From assembly GCF_003382285.1 (NCBI RefSeq), contig NZ_QTJR01000004.1, positions 124,001 to 188,000 on the forward strand: DNA of 64,000 nt, in the 5' to 3' direction. Below the pieces are notes generated by a model. That model did no database searches. It was not told the DNA's origin and saw only the letters and a program-made list of their open reading frames with translations. The first letter of the stretch is position 1. The number at the start of each line of letters is the position of its first letter. Below are positions 44,550-53,618 of the stretch, piece by piece. Origin of the DNA: Lysobacter soli. Its GTDB lineage: Bacteria; Pseudomonadota; Gammaproteobacteria; Xanthomonadales; Xanthomonadaceae. Both the position numbers and the translations under genes were made by a program.

Positions 44550-44888
44550 ATGAAGCGCCTGCTTTCGACTCTCGCGATCGGCTTCCTGCTGCTTTCGCCG
44601 GTCGCCGCCTCGGCCCATGACAAGCATCACGACCGCGATCGTCACGACCACTACGACGATCACGACGACCACCACGACCGTGGTCGCGGCCACAAGAAGG
44701 GCCACAACAAGCACGATTACCGCCGCGGCGTGGTCTATGTCGAACGTCGCGTCTACGTCGACGATTACCGCCACTACGACCTGCGCGAGCCGCCCCGCGG
44801 CCACCGCTGGGTGCGCAGCGACGACGGCCGCTACGTCCTGATCGCCGTGGCCACCGGCATCATCGCCGACGTGCTGCTGCATCACTGA
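44550..44888 (+). CDS. RcnB-like secreted histidine-rich protein
   Basis: The 112-residue product has a signal peptide (MKRLLSTLAIGFLLLSPVAASA), a His/Asp-rich stretch (HDKHHDRDRHDHYDDHDDHH) likely to bind metals, and a C-terminal RcnB-like domain (DLREPPRGHRWVRSDDGRYVLIAVATG). RcnB modulates nickel/cobalt export in E. coli. A metal-buffering role in the periplasm is plausible. Confidence 0.85.
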   Translation: MKRLLSTLAIGFLLLSPVAASAHDKHHDRDRHDHYDDHDDHHDRGRGHKKGHNKHDYRRGVVYVERRVYVDDYRHYDLREPPRGHRWVRSDDGRYVLIAVATGIIADVLLHH

Positions 44889-44918
44889 TCGCGGCCGGCG
44901 TTCCAGCTGCGTCGACCG

Positions 44919-44944
44919 AAAGGCCCCGGAATTCCGGGGCCTTT
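44919..44944. terminator. Terminator
   Basis: AAAGGCCCCGGAATTCCGGG followed by GCCTTT forms a perfect 26-base palindrome with T tract, ending the RcnB-like transcript. Confidence 0.88.
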
Positions 44945-45052
44945 TCGCATTCAGGCTGAACACGCGTGCGGTAACGCCTGCGTTACATCGCGATTCCACA
45001 CCCCTAACAGCGCCGTCTCTACGTTGGTGTTCCCTCGACGAACGGAGACACC

Positions 45053-45262
45053 ATGGGCACCAACAAGCACGCGCGGGACCGGGTCAAGAGCGACCACACC
45101 ACGCCGCCGTCCGGTGGCAATCGCGACACCGATCGCGACCACGCCATGCGCGCCGGCCACGACGGTCCGACACAGCGCAAGCACGCGGTGCACAAGGAGC
45201 CGTCGACCCGCGACGAAGGCCGCGACGACCATCGTTCCGGCAGCGACAAGCGCCACCACTAG
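45053..45262 (+). CDS. Small hydrophilic protein
   Basis: The 69-residue product (MGTNKHARDRVKSDHTTPPS...) is extremely polar with many His, Asp, Arg and Lys and no hydrophobic core, so it is probably disordered. GGAGA lies upstream. It forms a pair with the next gene nine bases downstream. Similar small stress-type proteins are common in Xanthomonadaceae; the function is unknown. Confidence 0.65.
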   Translation: MGTNKHARDRVKSDHTTPPSGGNRDTDRDHAMRAGHDGPTQRKHAVHKEPSTRDEGRDDHRSGSDKRHH

Positions 45263-45271
45263 GAGGACGCG

Positions 45272-45448
45272 ATGCGACCGGACAAGCAGAAGGGCCAGGC
45301 GCAGCAGAAATCGGGCGCCAAGGACCAGAAGAAGGATCTGGAGGACCGCAAGCAGCCGAAGGCGGCGTCCCGGAGCGAGGAACCCTCGGACGAGAACGCG
45401 CTGGCCAAGGTGCGTTACCGCGAGCAGGACGGACCCACGATCCACTGA
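45272..45448 (+). CDS. Small charged protein
   Basis: ATG 45272 opens a 58-codon gene (MRPDKQKGQAQQKSGAKDQK ... ends VRYREQDGPTIH) with an excellent ribosome site AGGAGGACGCG. It is almost wholly charged and glutamine-rich. The nine-base gap to the preceding gene implies an operon. Short length means it could be overlooked. Function unknown. Confidence 0.7.
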   Translation: MRPDKQKGQAQQKSGAKDQKKDLEDRKQPKAASRSEEPSDENALAKVRYREQDGPTIH

Positions 45449-45584
45449 CGTCCCGCGATGCGAAGGCCGCGCAACATACGCGGCCTTCACTTTTCCGTGC
45501 ACACACTGAACCGCGCCGCCCGGACTGGGCTGCGCGTTGCCGTCGCGCGCCGCGCGATGCGCACCCACCCGCACGGAGGACGCA

Positions 45585-46187
45585 GTGAAGACTTCCCCGC
45601 TCCCGCTCCGCCCCGTTTCCCTCGCCATCGTCCTGGCCCTGGCCACCACGACCGCGTACGCCGCCAAGCCCTCGCCACCCGATCCCAACCGCAGCGAGTC
45701 CGCGGCCGTCGTCGTGACGGTCGAAGGCAAGGTCGTCGACATCAACACCCCCAACCGGCTGATCACCGTGGAAGGGCCGGACGGCAACAAGGTGGAAGTG
45801 CACGCCGACGAGACCGTCCGCAACTTCGAGCAGATCCACAAGGGCGACACCGTGTCGCTGGATTACATGCGCGCGGTGACCGTGGACATCCAGCCGGCCG
45901 GCAGCGCCGAGCCCGGCGCGTACATCGCGAAGGACGAGCAGGTCGGCAAGCTCGGCGAGAAGCCGAAGGTCGGCGCGGCCGAAGTCGTCACCGTGCTGGC
46001 GCCGATCCGCGCGATCGACACGAAGAACAACACCATCACCGTCGAAGGCCCGCGCGGCAACGTCGTGACGCTGGACGTGCGCAAGCCCGAATACCAGGCG
46101 CGCCTGCCGAAGCTCAAGGTCGGCGACATGCTGCGCGTGGCGTTCACGGAAGCCGCGGCGGTGCAGGTGCGGCCGAAGGGGCAGTAG
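45585..46187 (+). CDS. Secreted protein with duplicated beta domain
   Basis: The 200-residue product starts with GTG 45585 behind GGAGGA. A signal peptide (VSLAIVLALATTTAYA) is followed by two related halves, VEGKVVDINTPNRLITVEGP and then VLAPIRAIDTKNNTITVEGP, each followed by a VxVxxxExVRNF/VTLDVRK-like stretch and a GDxV/GDML segment. It suggests a periplasmic OB- or beta-barrel-like domain, function unknown. An ATG start at 45537 is in frame but lacks a ribosome site. Confidence 0.78.
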   Translation: MKTSPLPLRPVSLAIVLALATTTAYAAKPSPPDPNRSESAAVVVTVEGKVVDINTPNRLITVEGPDGNKVEVHADETVRNFEQIHKGDTVSLDYMRAVTVDIQPAGSAEPGAYIAKDEQVGKLGEKPKVGAAEVVTVLAPIRAIDTKNNTITVEGPRGNVVTLDVRKPEYQARLPKLKVGDMLRVAFTEAAAVQVRPKGQ

Positions 46188-46199
46188 TTTCGCTTGAAG

Positions 46200-46236
46200 C
46201 CCCTCTCCCGCCTGCGGGAGAGGGGTTGGGGTGAGA
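46200..46236. repeat. Family B palindrome
   Basis: CCCCTCTCCCGCCTGCGGGA...GTGAGAG follows the upstream gene's stop codon and separates it from the convergent epimerase gene. Confidence 0.75.
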
Positions 46237-46246
46237 GCGACGGCGC

Positions 46247-47233
46247 CTACGACACCACCGGATACGGCCCGTCCTCGAACACCACGTCGTGGTAGCCCTT
46301 GCTGCCGACCGCCTCGGCCAGCGGGCTCCGGAAATCCTCGCCACTGCGCAGCGCGTCGAGCACGCGCGCGAAGTCGTACTTCGGCTGCCAGCCCAGCTGC
46401 TCACGCGCGCGCGCGTTGTCGTACACACGGTCGATCTGCGGAAACATCCGCCAGCCACGCGAGGCGTACAGCGCCGGCGCTTCGGGGAAATGCCGTGCCA
46501 GCACGGTCGCCGGATCGCGACGGAGTTCCGGCAGGTCCTCGCGCGTGAACGGCGTCGTCGACGAGATGATGTAGCGGCCGAAGCCAATCGCCTTCGCGCG
46601 TTCGACCGCCAGAAGATGCGCGTCCACCGCGTCGGCGATGTCGACGCGACGATAGAGCAGCTCGTTCGCCTGCGCGTTGGCGGTGGAAAACCCGTTGCGC
46701 ACGTCGATGCTGTCGTCGGGCTCGGGGAAGAAGCGCGAGGTGCGCAGCACCAGCACCGGCAGGCGGCGCTTGCGGTGGAACAGCTCGCACAGCTGCTCGG
46801 CCGACAGTTTGGTCACGCCGTAGATGTTCTTCGGGATCGGCGCGACGTCCTCGTTGATCCACGCCGCCGGCTCGCCCATCGCCGGCGTCAGCGCGGCGCC
46901 GAAGGTGCTGGTCGTGCTGGTGAAGACGAAAGACTCCACGTTCGCGGCCAGCGCTTCCTCGAGCAGAACGAGCGTGCCGCTGATGTTGGTGTCGATGAAG
47001 TCCTGGTGCGGATGCGTCGCCACGTGCGGCTTGTGCAGCGTCGCGGCGTGGACCACCGCGCGCACGCCCTTCATGCGTCGGCGCACGAAGTCGCGATCGG
47101 TGATGGAACCGACGTGGTCGGTGAATGCCGAAGGCTTGATGTCGATGCCGACCGCGTCGCGGCCGGTGGCGCGCAACTGCCGCATCAGTCCTTCGCCCAG
47201 ATGGCCGGCGCTGCCGGTCACGAGAAGGGTCAT
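46247..47233 (-). CDS. NAD-dependent epimerase/dehydratase
   Basis: The 328-residue product is a short-chain dehydrogenase of the extended type with the nucleotide motif TGSAGHLGEG and the catalytic YGVTK. N-terminal half holds the cofactor site (DIKPSAF; VVHAATLHKPHV); the C-terminal half is typical of UDP-sugar epimerases. The substrate is unknown. The start at 47233 (MTLLVTGSAG) is preferred over a long upstream extension. Confidence 0.87.
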   Translation of the reverse strand: MTLLVTGSAGHLGEGLMRQLRATGRDAVGIDIKPSAFTDHVGSITDRDFVRRRMKGVRAVVHAATLHKPHVATHPHQDFIDTNISGTLVLLEEALAANVESFVFTSTTSTFGAALTPAMGEPAAWINEDVAPIPKNIYGVTKLSAEQLCELFHRKRRLPVLVLRTSRFFPEPDDSIDVRNGFSTANAQANELLYRRVDIADAVDAHLLAVERAKAIGFGRYIISSTTPFTREDLPELRRDPATVLARHFPEAPALYASRGWRMFPQIDRVYDNARAREQLGWQPKYDFARVLDALRSGEDFRSPLAEAVGSKGYHDVVFEDGPYPVVS

Positions 47234-47399
47234 GGGTGGGGCTCCGATGACGTGTGGGCACTCGATTATGCGGGGAATTTGTGGCCGCACCGCGGCAGGT
47301 CCGCGATGCAATGGCCCCACGGAACGCCTCGATAGTGGCTCTCGAACAGGGCCGCTTGCGGGCCTACCGTCCGTCTGCCCCCACGTCGAGGACACGACG

Positions 47400-47882
47400 A
47401 TGACGATCCGCCCGCTCCTGCTCCGCTGCCTTCCCGCCGTTGCCTGCCTGCTGTTCCTGTCCGCTGCCGCGCCTGCATTCGCCGGCGATCGCGGCAGCGA
47501 CCACCGTGCCCGCGGCTGCGCGCGCCAGTTCGAACTGGCCCAGCGCATGGACATGGAATCCTTCCGCGACTACGACGCCGAGACCTTCCGCGCCGTCCAC
47601 GACGAACGCGCGATTACCATCTTCGCCAGCGGCGCCAGGCGCGTGGGCATCGACGCGATCATGACCGCGCTGGCCAGCCACTTCGCCAACCGCGAGGCGC
47701 AGTGGACCTGGACTGAGGTCTATCGCGTGGTCGACGGCTGCAACGCCGCGTTCATCCTGTACGAGACGGTGTACGAGATCCCCCGCATCGGCTTCCGCCA
47801 GCACGCCTACACCGGCGTGACCTACAGCCACGACGGCCATCGCTGGCTGGCGATCGCGGACCAGGGGACGCCGTTGCCGTAA
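47400..47882 (+). CDS. SnoaL-like (NTF2 fold) secreted protein
   Basis: The 160-residue product has a signal peptide (LLFLSAAAPAFA) and an NTF2/SnoaL-like domain with FRDYDAETFRAVHDERAITIF and WTWTEVYRVVDGCNAAF. Such domains often act on small molecules or are inactive. It is divergent from the epimerase gene. Function unknown. Confidence 0.78.
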   Translation: MTIRPLLLRCLPAVACLLFLSAAAPAFAGDRGSDHRARGCARQFELAQRMDMESFRDYDAETFRAVHDERAITIFASGARRVGIDAIMTALASHFANREAQWTWTEVYRVVDGCNAAFILYETVYEIPRIGFRQHAYTGVTYSHDGHRWLAIADQGTPLP

Positions 47883-47934
47883 GGCAGTTGAAGGCCTTGC
47901 GCTCTCGCACTTTCATCCCGATTCCCCGGTTTGA

Positions 47935-48090
47935 GCCCCTCTCCCACCGGGAGAGGGGTTGGGGTGAGGGGTAACGGAGCGTCTACGGTGGCCCACCTCG
48001 GGCGCACAGCGCTGCTGGTTCTGCGCTTTTGCTCTCAGATCACCGCAGCAACGTCCATGGATTCCCGCCTACGCGGGAATGACGAGCACG
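47935..48090. repeat. Family B and family A palindromes
   Basis: CCCCTCTCCCACCGGGAGAGGGGTTGGGGTGAGGG (35 bases, 47936-47970) and ATTCCCGCCTACGCGGGAAT (48061-48080) with the flanks TCCATGG and GACGAGCA shared with 12424-12457. Confidence 0.75.
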
Positions 48091-48133
48091 AGCAAGCGCG
48101 CTCGATTCCCGCATTAGCGCCGCGCATCGATGC

Positions 48134-48538
48134 TCACCCCCCGCCCGCCCCCTCCAACGTCCGCTTCATCACCGACAACCCCTCCGCGATCATCCCGTCG
48201 ACCGTCGAAGCCGCCTCATCCGGCAGCAGGTCGGCGATCCAGCGGATCCGGGTCCGCGCGCCGTCGAGTTCGAACGCCTGCACCGACGCGTTGTAATGCT
48301 CGAAGGTCCCTCCGATCGCGGCCCACGCGACGCGATGACGCGTCTGGTCGATATCGAGGATCGGCTCGCGCACCACGGTGCCGTTGCCGAACGTCACCAC
48401 GCGCACGCGGCCTTCCATGCGGCAGTCGGTAACGAAGCCGGGCACCAGGCGGGTGTGGATGTTGCCGACGTCACGCAGTGCGTCCCACGCATCGCGCAAC
48501 GGAATGTCCACGTCGATGTCGCGCTGGATCGAAGCCAT
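48134..48538 (-). CDS. SRPBCC family protein
   Basis: The 134-residue product (MASIQRDIDVDIPLRDAWDA...) fits polyketide cyclase/START-like SRPBCC proteins, small hydrophobic-ligand-binding folds. Key pattern: long hydrophobic C-terminal helix after the beta sheet (DEAASTVDGMIAEGLSVMKR). It has no catalytic residues I can assign. It stands alone. Confidence 0.85.
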   Translation of the reverse strand: MASIQRDIDVDIPLRDAWDALRDVGNIHTRLVPGFVTDCRMEGRVRVVTFGNGTVVREPILDIDQTRHRVAWAAIGGTFEHYNASVQAFELDGARTRIRWIADLLPDEAASTVDGMIAEGLSVMKRTLEGAGGG

Positions 48539-48828
48539 GGGCGCACTCCGAGCGGGCGATGCGGGCAGCGTGATCCCGCCTCCGCGTCATCGCCACGCCC
48601 GCACCCGACCTCCCGACGGAAGGTGCGATTCGGATTCCTCCTATGGAGCACGCATCGCCGCGCAGCGACGCTGGCGTCGGCCGCTGCGAGTCGGCCGGGC
48701 GCCCTCTTCCCCCCGGGCGTCCACTCCTTTCAGGGCTGCCGGTGTTCTTCGGCAGCCTTCTTTTTTGCCTGCACGCGCCACCGCCGCGTCGCGCCGTATC
48801 CTGTGCGCCCCGCCCGCAGTACCGCGCC

Positions 48829-49359
48829 ATGCATTCCGAATACGACCCCGACGACAACTTCGCCCGTTCGTTCCACGACGACGCCGACCTCGACGAGGAC
48901 GCCGCACAGGAAGCGGTCGCGTGGCAGTTCCTGTTGCTGGTCAATCCCGACGACGAGGACGCGGCGATGGAACAGTTCGCCCGCTGCCGCGAAGCGCTCG
49001 CCGACGGCGAGGATCCCGTGCAGGCGCTGCGCGATGCCATCGATTGGCGCGCCGGCTTCCATGTTGAGGAATCCGATCCCGCCGGGCTGATCGAAGTGCT
49101 CGATGAGCTCGCCGCGCGTTTCGGCCTGCGCATCGACTGGGGCGACGTCGTGGACGATGACGACTTCCTCGCGGAGGCCGAAGTGCCGGCGCTGGTCAAC
49201 GTCGCCTTCGACCGCCTGCGCGAGCACCACTACACGCTGTGGACGTACGAAACCGGCGAGCACGCGCAGGCCGGATTCATCACGCGCCAACGCGACGACG
49301 AGGCCCTGCGCATGGTGGCCGGCGCGCTCGGTTTCCACGTGCGCACCGGCGCGCTGTAA
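48829..49359 (+). CDS. Acidic conserved hypothetical protein
   Basis: The 176-residue product is very acidic (MHSEYDPDDNFARSFHDDAD...) with a folded body containing DWRAGFHVEESDPAGLIEVL and RIDWGDVVDDDDFLAEAE. It might belong to DUF6630, but I am not sure. No signal peptide or membrane helix. Convergent with the histidine kinase gene. Confidence 0.7.
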   Translation: MHSEYDPDDNFARSFHDDADLDEDAAQEAVAWQFLLLVNPDDEDAAMEQFARCREALADGEDPVQALRDAIDWRAGFHVEESDPAGLIEVLDELAARFGLRIDWGDVVDDDDFLAEAEVPALVNVAFDRLREHHYTLWTYETGEHAQAGFITRQRDDEALRMVAGALGFHVRTGAL

Positions 49360-49362
49360 CGA

Positions 49363-50514
49363 TCAGCGCAGCGGGAAGCGCACCACGAACTGGCTGCCTT
49401 TCCCCGGCCCTTCGCTGCGCGCCTGCACGGTGCCGCCGTGCAGCTCGATGATCTTCTTCACCAGCGCCAGGCCGAGCCCCAGCCCGAGCTTCGAGCTGTC
49501 CAGCCGCGGCAGCGTGAACATCTCGAACAGGCGTTCCAGCCGGTTCGGCGCGATGCCGATGCCTTCGTCGGTCACGCGCACGATCGCCTCCGGGCCTTCC
49601 AGCGTGCCGGTGACCCAGATCTGTCCCGGCGCGGGCGTGTAGCGCAGCGCATTGGCGATCAGGTTCACGAACACCTGCTGCATGCGCATCGGGTCCACTT
49701 CCACGACGATCTCGTGCTCCGGCAGCAGCACCTCGACGTGCCGGCCTTCCTGCTCCATCTGGCGCTTGGCGATGGACACCGAGTGATCGAGCATCTCGCG
49801 AAGGTTGCAGGTGGCCTTGTCGAGCTTGAAGCCGTCCGCGCCGACCTTGCTGTGCTGCATCAGGTCCTCGATCAGGCGCGCGGCGAGCGTGACGTTGCGC
49901 TCGATCAGGTCCAGCGGTTCCCCAGTCGCGGGCACCTGGTCGCCGATCTTCCGCTTCAGCATGCCCGCGGCGAGGCTGATGCCCGACAGCGGATTGCGCA
50001 ATTCATGCGCGAGCAGCGCGATGGCCGCGCTCTTCTTGTCGCTCGACTCGGTGGCCGCTCGGCAACGCTTGCGGCTGCTTTCCAGCTGCATCTTCACTTC
50101 GGTCAGGTCGCGGAACAGCTTGAGGAAGGCGCAGCACGCCTTCTCCTCGATGAATGGCCCCAGATACACCATCGTGCCCGACGCCCAGAAACGCGAGCCG
50201 TCGAGACGGGCCATCCAGCGATCGTCCGACGCCGTGCCGCGCGATCGCGCTTCCAGCATTTCGTGCTCGGGGATGCCAGCGGCGATGTCGCGCGGGATGA
50301 AGATGGAGGAGATGTCGCGGCCGACCAGTCCGCCGGGCTCGGCACCGAGGATGACTTCGGCGCCTGAATTGGTCCATGTGATGCGGCCGTGCGCACCCAC
50401 CAGCAGCGCGGCGTGTTCCGGCGATCGCACGGCGAACGCCCAGAGCATGTCCTTGATGACGGTATCGTCGACTCCGTTTCCCTCTGGCGACGTGGAGCGC
50501 GTTCCGTCGTTCAT
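49363..50514 (-). CDS. Soluble PAS-domain sensor histidine kinase
   Basis: The 383-residue product has a PAS domain (about residues 20-150), a phosphoacceptor H box ALLAHELRNPLSGIS and a GHKL ATPase with N box NLIANALRYTP, DEGIGIAP and GLGLGLALVKKIIELHGG. No membrane helix is present, so it senses a cytoplasmic signal or acts through partners. No response regulator is adjacent. ATG at 50529 five codons earlier is also possible. Confidence 0.93.
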   Translation of the reverse strand: MNDGTRSTSPEGNGVDDTVIKDMLWAFAVRSPEHAALLVGAHGRITWTNSGAEVILGAEPGGLVGRDISSIFIPRDIAAGIPEHEMLEARSRGTASDDRWMARLDGSRFWASGTMVYLGPFIEEKACCAFLKLFRDLTEVKMQLESSRKRCRAATESSDKKSAAIALLAHELRNPLSGISLAAGMLKRKIGDQVPATGEPLDLIERNVTLAARLIEDLMQHSKVGADGFKLDKATCNLREMLDHSVSIAKRQMEQEGRHVEVLLPEHEIVVEVDPMRMQQVFVNLIANALRYTPAPGQIWVTGTLEGPEAIVRVTDEGIGIAPNRLERLFEMFTLPRLDSSKLGLGLGLALVKKIIELHGGTVQARSEGPGKGSQFVVRFPLR

Positions 50515-50671
50515 CGCAGGCCCCTGCATCGTTCGTCACGAGTGTGCGCCCGGATAACGAGCTTGTCCGTGAAGGGCCTCATGCGGCTTTCGCGGCGGCA
50601 GACAAGCGTTTCATCGCTGCAACATGCGGTCCCTGCCGCTACGCTTGGGACTGCCTCCTGCGAGCGAGCCC

Positions 50672-51886
50672 ATGCGAATGATCCGATCGTTGGTCCTGGT
50701 GATGTGCGTGGCCGCGTGCACGACGTCGGCAAGTGCGTCGCCCCCGATCGCGAGCGTGCGCGTGGCGTTCGATCGCAACGGCGCGACGGATACCCAGCTG
50801 CACGGATTCGCCGACGTCGCTGCGAAGCGCGCGATCACCGCCGAAGATCCGGTGCGCATCGCATCGATTTCCAAACTCGTTACCACCATCGGGGCGATGC
50901 GACTGGTCGATGAAGGCAAGCTCGACCTCGATGCCGACCTGTCGCCGGTGCTCGGCTGGCGGCTGCGCAACCCGGCGTTTCCCGATACGCCGATCACGCT
51001 GCGCCTGCTGCTCTCGCATCGCGCGAGCCTGACCGACGCGGCCGGTTACTGGAAGGTTCCCATCGACGGCGCGCTCCGCGACATCACCGACGATCCCAAG
51101 GCGTGGGATGCCACGCACGCACCGGGCACGTTCTTCCGCTATGCGAACGTCAATTTCCCGCTCGTCGCTTCCGCGATGGAGAAGGCTACCGGTGAACGCT
51201 TCGACATTCTGATGCAGCGGCTCGTTCTGGCGCCGCTGAAGATCGACGCTTGCTTCAACTGGGAAAGCTGCAGCCGCGAGACCGCGGCGCGCGCGGTCGT
51301 GCAGTACGACCCCACAGGCAAGCCGGTGTACGACAACCTGCGCGGCCGCAAGCCCGGATGCGCCGTGATCCGCGCGACGGACGGCGGCTGCGATCTGTCG
51401 CAATGGATGCCCGGCCGCAACGGCGCGATGTTCTCGCCGCAAGGCGGCCTGCGCATTTCCGCGAATGGTCTGGCGCGCATCGGCCGCATGCTGCTGCGCG
51501 AAGGCGAACTCGACGGCGTTCGCGTCTTGTCGCCCGCGTCGGTGCGGACGATGTTCGAACCGCAGTGGACGTACACGGCCGACAACGGCCTCACCGTGGA
51601 AGAGGATTCCAGCGGCCAGTCGCGCAAAGGCTTCTTCTGCCGCTACGGACTTGCCGTGCAGACGCTGGCGACGAAACGCGAGGGTTGCCGCGACGATCCC
51701 TTCGGCGATGGCATCGAACGCAGCGGCCACGCCGGCGCGGCGTACGGCCAGCTGTCGGGCGTGTGGATCGATCGTGCGTCGGGCACGGGTGTCGTGTACT
51801 TCGCCACCGGCATGGAAGACGCGCCGCCCGGTGCGCATTCGGCGTTCACCGCGGTGGAGGAGATGCTCGCGCGCGGCGCACGCTGA
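50672..51886 (+). CDS. Serine hydrolase (class C beta-lactamase fold)
   Basis: The 404-residue product is a likely lipoprotein (VAAC lipobox near residue 15). It carries the serine motif SISK, the Y-x-N motif YANVN and GHAGAAYG (KTG-like). These enzymes act as carboxypeptidases, esterases or beta-lactamases; the true substrate is unknown. The frame opens earlier (50624) but 50672 has the lipoprotein signal. Confidence 0.85.
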   Translation: MRMIRSLVLVMCVAACTTSASASPPIASVRVAFDRNGATDTQLHGFADVAAKRAITAEDPVRIASISKLVTTIGAMRLVDEGKLDLDADLSPVLGWRLRNPAFPDTPITLRLLLSHRASLTDAAGYWKVPIDGALRDITDDPKAWDATHAPGTFFRYANVNFPLVASAMEKATGERFDILMQRLVLAPLKIDACFNWESCSRETAARAVVQYDPTGKPVYDNLRGRKPGCAVIRATDGGCDLSQWMPGRNGAMFSPQGGLRISANGLARIGRMLLREGELDGVRVLSPASVRTMFEPQWTYTADNGLTVEEDSSGQSRKGFFCRYGLAVQTLATKREGCRDDPFGDGIERSGHAGAAYGQLSGVWIDRASGTGVVYFATGMEDAPPGAHSAFTAVEEMLARGAR

Positions 51887-51904
51887 CCGCGCTCGCTTGT
51901 TTTG

Positions 51905-52081
51905 CTGTCATTCCCGCGAAGGCGGGAACCCACTCGGTTTTTGCTGTCATTCCCGCGAAGGCGGGAATCCACTCGCTTTTTGCTGTCATTCCCGCGAAGG
52001 CGGGAATCCATCTGTCCGACGTCGCTCCGGCCTCCGGAAATGGTGAGGCTCGCAAGCATGGATCCCCGCCTTCGCGGGGAT
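51905..52081. repeat. Tandem family A palindromes, 39-bp period
   Basis: Three direct units of TTTGCTGTCATTCCCGCGAA... start at 51901, 51940 and 51979 with an exact 39-base period, each containing ATTCCCGCGAAGGCGGGAA. A fourth palindrome in opposite orientation (ATCCCCGCCTTCGCGGGGAT) lies at 52062-52081. Units are identical apart from a few bases; no unique spacers exist. Confidence 0.85.
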
Positions 52082-52132
52082 GACAGCTGAGAACGGCTGT
52101 GGTGCTACTGGCTTCCCGCGTAACGCGACGCT

Positions 52133-53347
52133 TCAGGCCGCGTCTTCCAGCGCCGCCGCCTCTGTGCGACGCAGATCCGCTCGCGCCCACGCATAGATCA
52201 GCAACCCGCACAGCGCGGTGGCCGCGCCGACCACGCCGGTGGACGTCCAGCCGTAGCCGGCGGTGATCGCCATGCCGCCGAGCCACGGGCCGAGCGCGTT
52301 GGCGAAGTTGAATGCCGAGTGGTTCGACGCGGCGGCCAGCGTCTGCGCCTCGCGCGCGACGTCCATCAGGTGCGCCTGCAACACCGTCGCCAGCGCGCCC
52401 ATCGTGCCGACCGCGAGCACCGCCGGCAGCACGGTCCACGGCGACTTCGCCGCGAACGGGAAGACCAGCAGCACCACGATCGACCACACCAGCAGCATCG
52501 GCACGGCGCGGAACTGGTAGCGGTCGAACATCCAGCCGCCGCCGAGCGTCCCAAGGATGCCGCCGATGCCGAACGCGACCAGGCCGAAGGGCACGAAGCT
52601 CTCGCGCACGCCGGTGACGTGCACCAGCGTCGGCGTCAGGTAGCTGAAGACGCAGAACATGCCGGCAAAGCCGATCGCGCCGATGCCCAGCGCCAGCCAC
52701 ACCGGCTTGCGGTTGAAGTCGCGCAGCTCGCGCAGCGCATCCGGGCGCGGCGCATTCATGCCGCGCGGCAGCACGCGCATCGTCATGAACACCGTCGCCA
52801 TCGCGAGCAGCGTCACCAGGCCGAACGCCCATCGCCAGCCGAACGTCTGCCCCATCCACGTCGCGAGCGGATTGCCGACCAGCAGCGAGATCGCCAGGCC
52901 CAGCATCACGCGACCGACCGCGGCACCGCGCTGCTCCGGCGGCGTGATGCGCGCCGCAACCAGCGCGGCGATGCCGAAGTACGCGCCGTGCGGCAGGCCC
53001 GCGATGAAGCGCGCGCCCATCAGCGTGAAATAGCCCGGCGCAAGCGCGCTGGCGAGGTTGCCCAGCGCGTAGAAGCCCATCAGGCACAGCAGCAGGCTGC
53101 GGCGCGAGAGACGGTTGCCGAGGATCGCCAGCGTCGGCGCGCCCATCACCACGCCCAGCGCGTAGGCACTGATGACATGGCCGACCTGCGGCTCGTTGAC
53201 GCCGAAACTGCGCGCAATTTCGCTGATCAGCCCCATCACGACGAACTCGCTGGTGCCAATGGCGAAACCGCCCATCGCGAGAGCGAACAGGATCAGGGCG
53301 ACCTGGCGCGGGCTCAGCACCGGCGCGGTGGGGGATTCGGGGGACAT
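52133..53347 (-). CDS. MFS transporter (DHA1/AraJ type)
   Basis: The 404-residue product has 12 membrane helices with TSEFVVMGLISEIARSFGV at helix 1 and the loop motif GNRLSRRSLLL, the signatures of arabinose/purine/drug efflux DHA1 proteins such as AraJ, YdhP or PbuE. Probably an exporter of small molecules. The start at 53347 (MSPESPTAP) is used; an ATG 18 bases earlier is also possible. Confidence 0.9.
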   Translation of the reverse strand: MSPESPTAPVLSPRQVALILFALAMGGFAIGTSEFVVMGLISEIARSFGVNEPQVGHVISAYALGVVMGAPTLAILGNRLSRRSLLLCLMGFYALGNLASALAPGYFTLMGARFIAGLPHGAYFGIAALVAARITPPEQRGAAVGRVMLGLAISLLVGNPLATWMGQTFGWRWAFGLVTLLAMATVFMTMRVLPRGMNAPRPDALRELRDFNRKPVWLALGIGAIGFAGMFCVFSYLTPTLVHVTGVRESFVPFGLVAFGIGGILGTLGGGWMFDRYQFRAVPMLLVWSIVVLLVFPFAAKSPWTVLPAVLAVGTMGALATVLQAHLMDVAREAQTLAAASNHSAFNFANALGPWLGGMAITAGYGWTSTGVVGAATALCGLLIYAWARADLRRTEAAALEDAA

Positions 53348-53457
53348 GTGGCCATTATGTTGCATTGCAGCAGGTGGCGCGACCTTGAGGATGTGAACGG
53401 GCTCGAGCGCAGGGCGTTCTAGCGGGGTAGGAAGCTCACCGGGCTGCTAAAGCCGTC

Positions 53458-53552
53458 ATTCCCGCGAAGGCGGGAATCCATGCTTGCGCGTGTCACCCCC
53501 GCCGGAAGCCGGAATGATGGACGGGCAGATGGATTCCCGCCTTCGCGGGAAT
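53458..53552. repeat. Two family A palindromes
   Basis: ATTCCCGCGAAGGCGGGAAT (53458-53477) and the inverted ATTCCCGCCTTCGCGGGAAT (53533-53552) flank a GC-rich stretch (CGCCGGAAGCCGGAATGATGG) in the gene-free interval before the HAD gene. Confidence 0.8.
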
Positions 53553-53618
53553 GACAGCAAAAGAGCGGCGTGACTGCGGTTTCTTAGAGCGCACTTCCGT
53601 TTGGGCTACATGCGCGCG

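Noticed and set aside
51901-52020. CRISPR array
   Set aside because: The 39-base units are identical including the would-be spacers and each contains a self-complementary palindrome; no cas genes are present.
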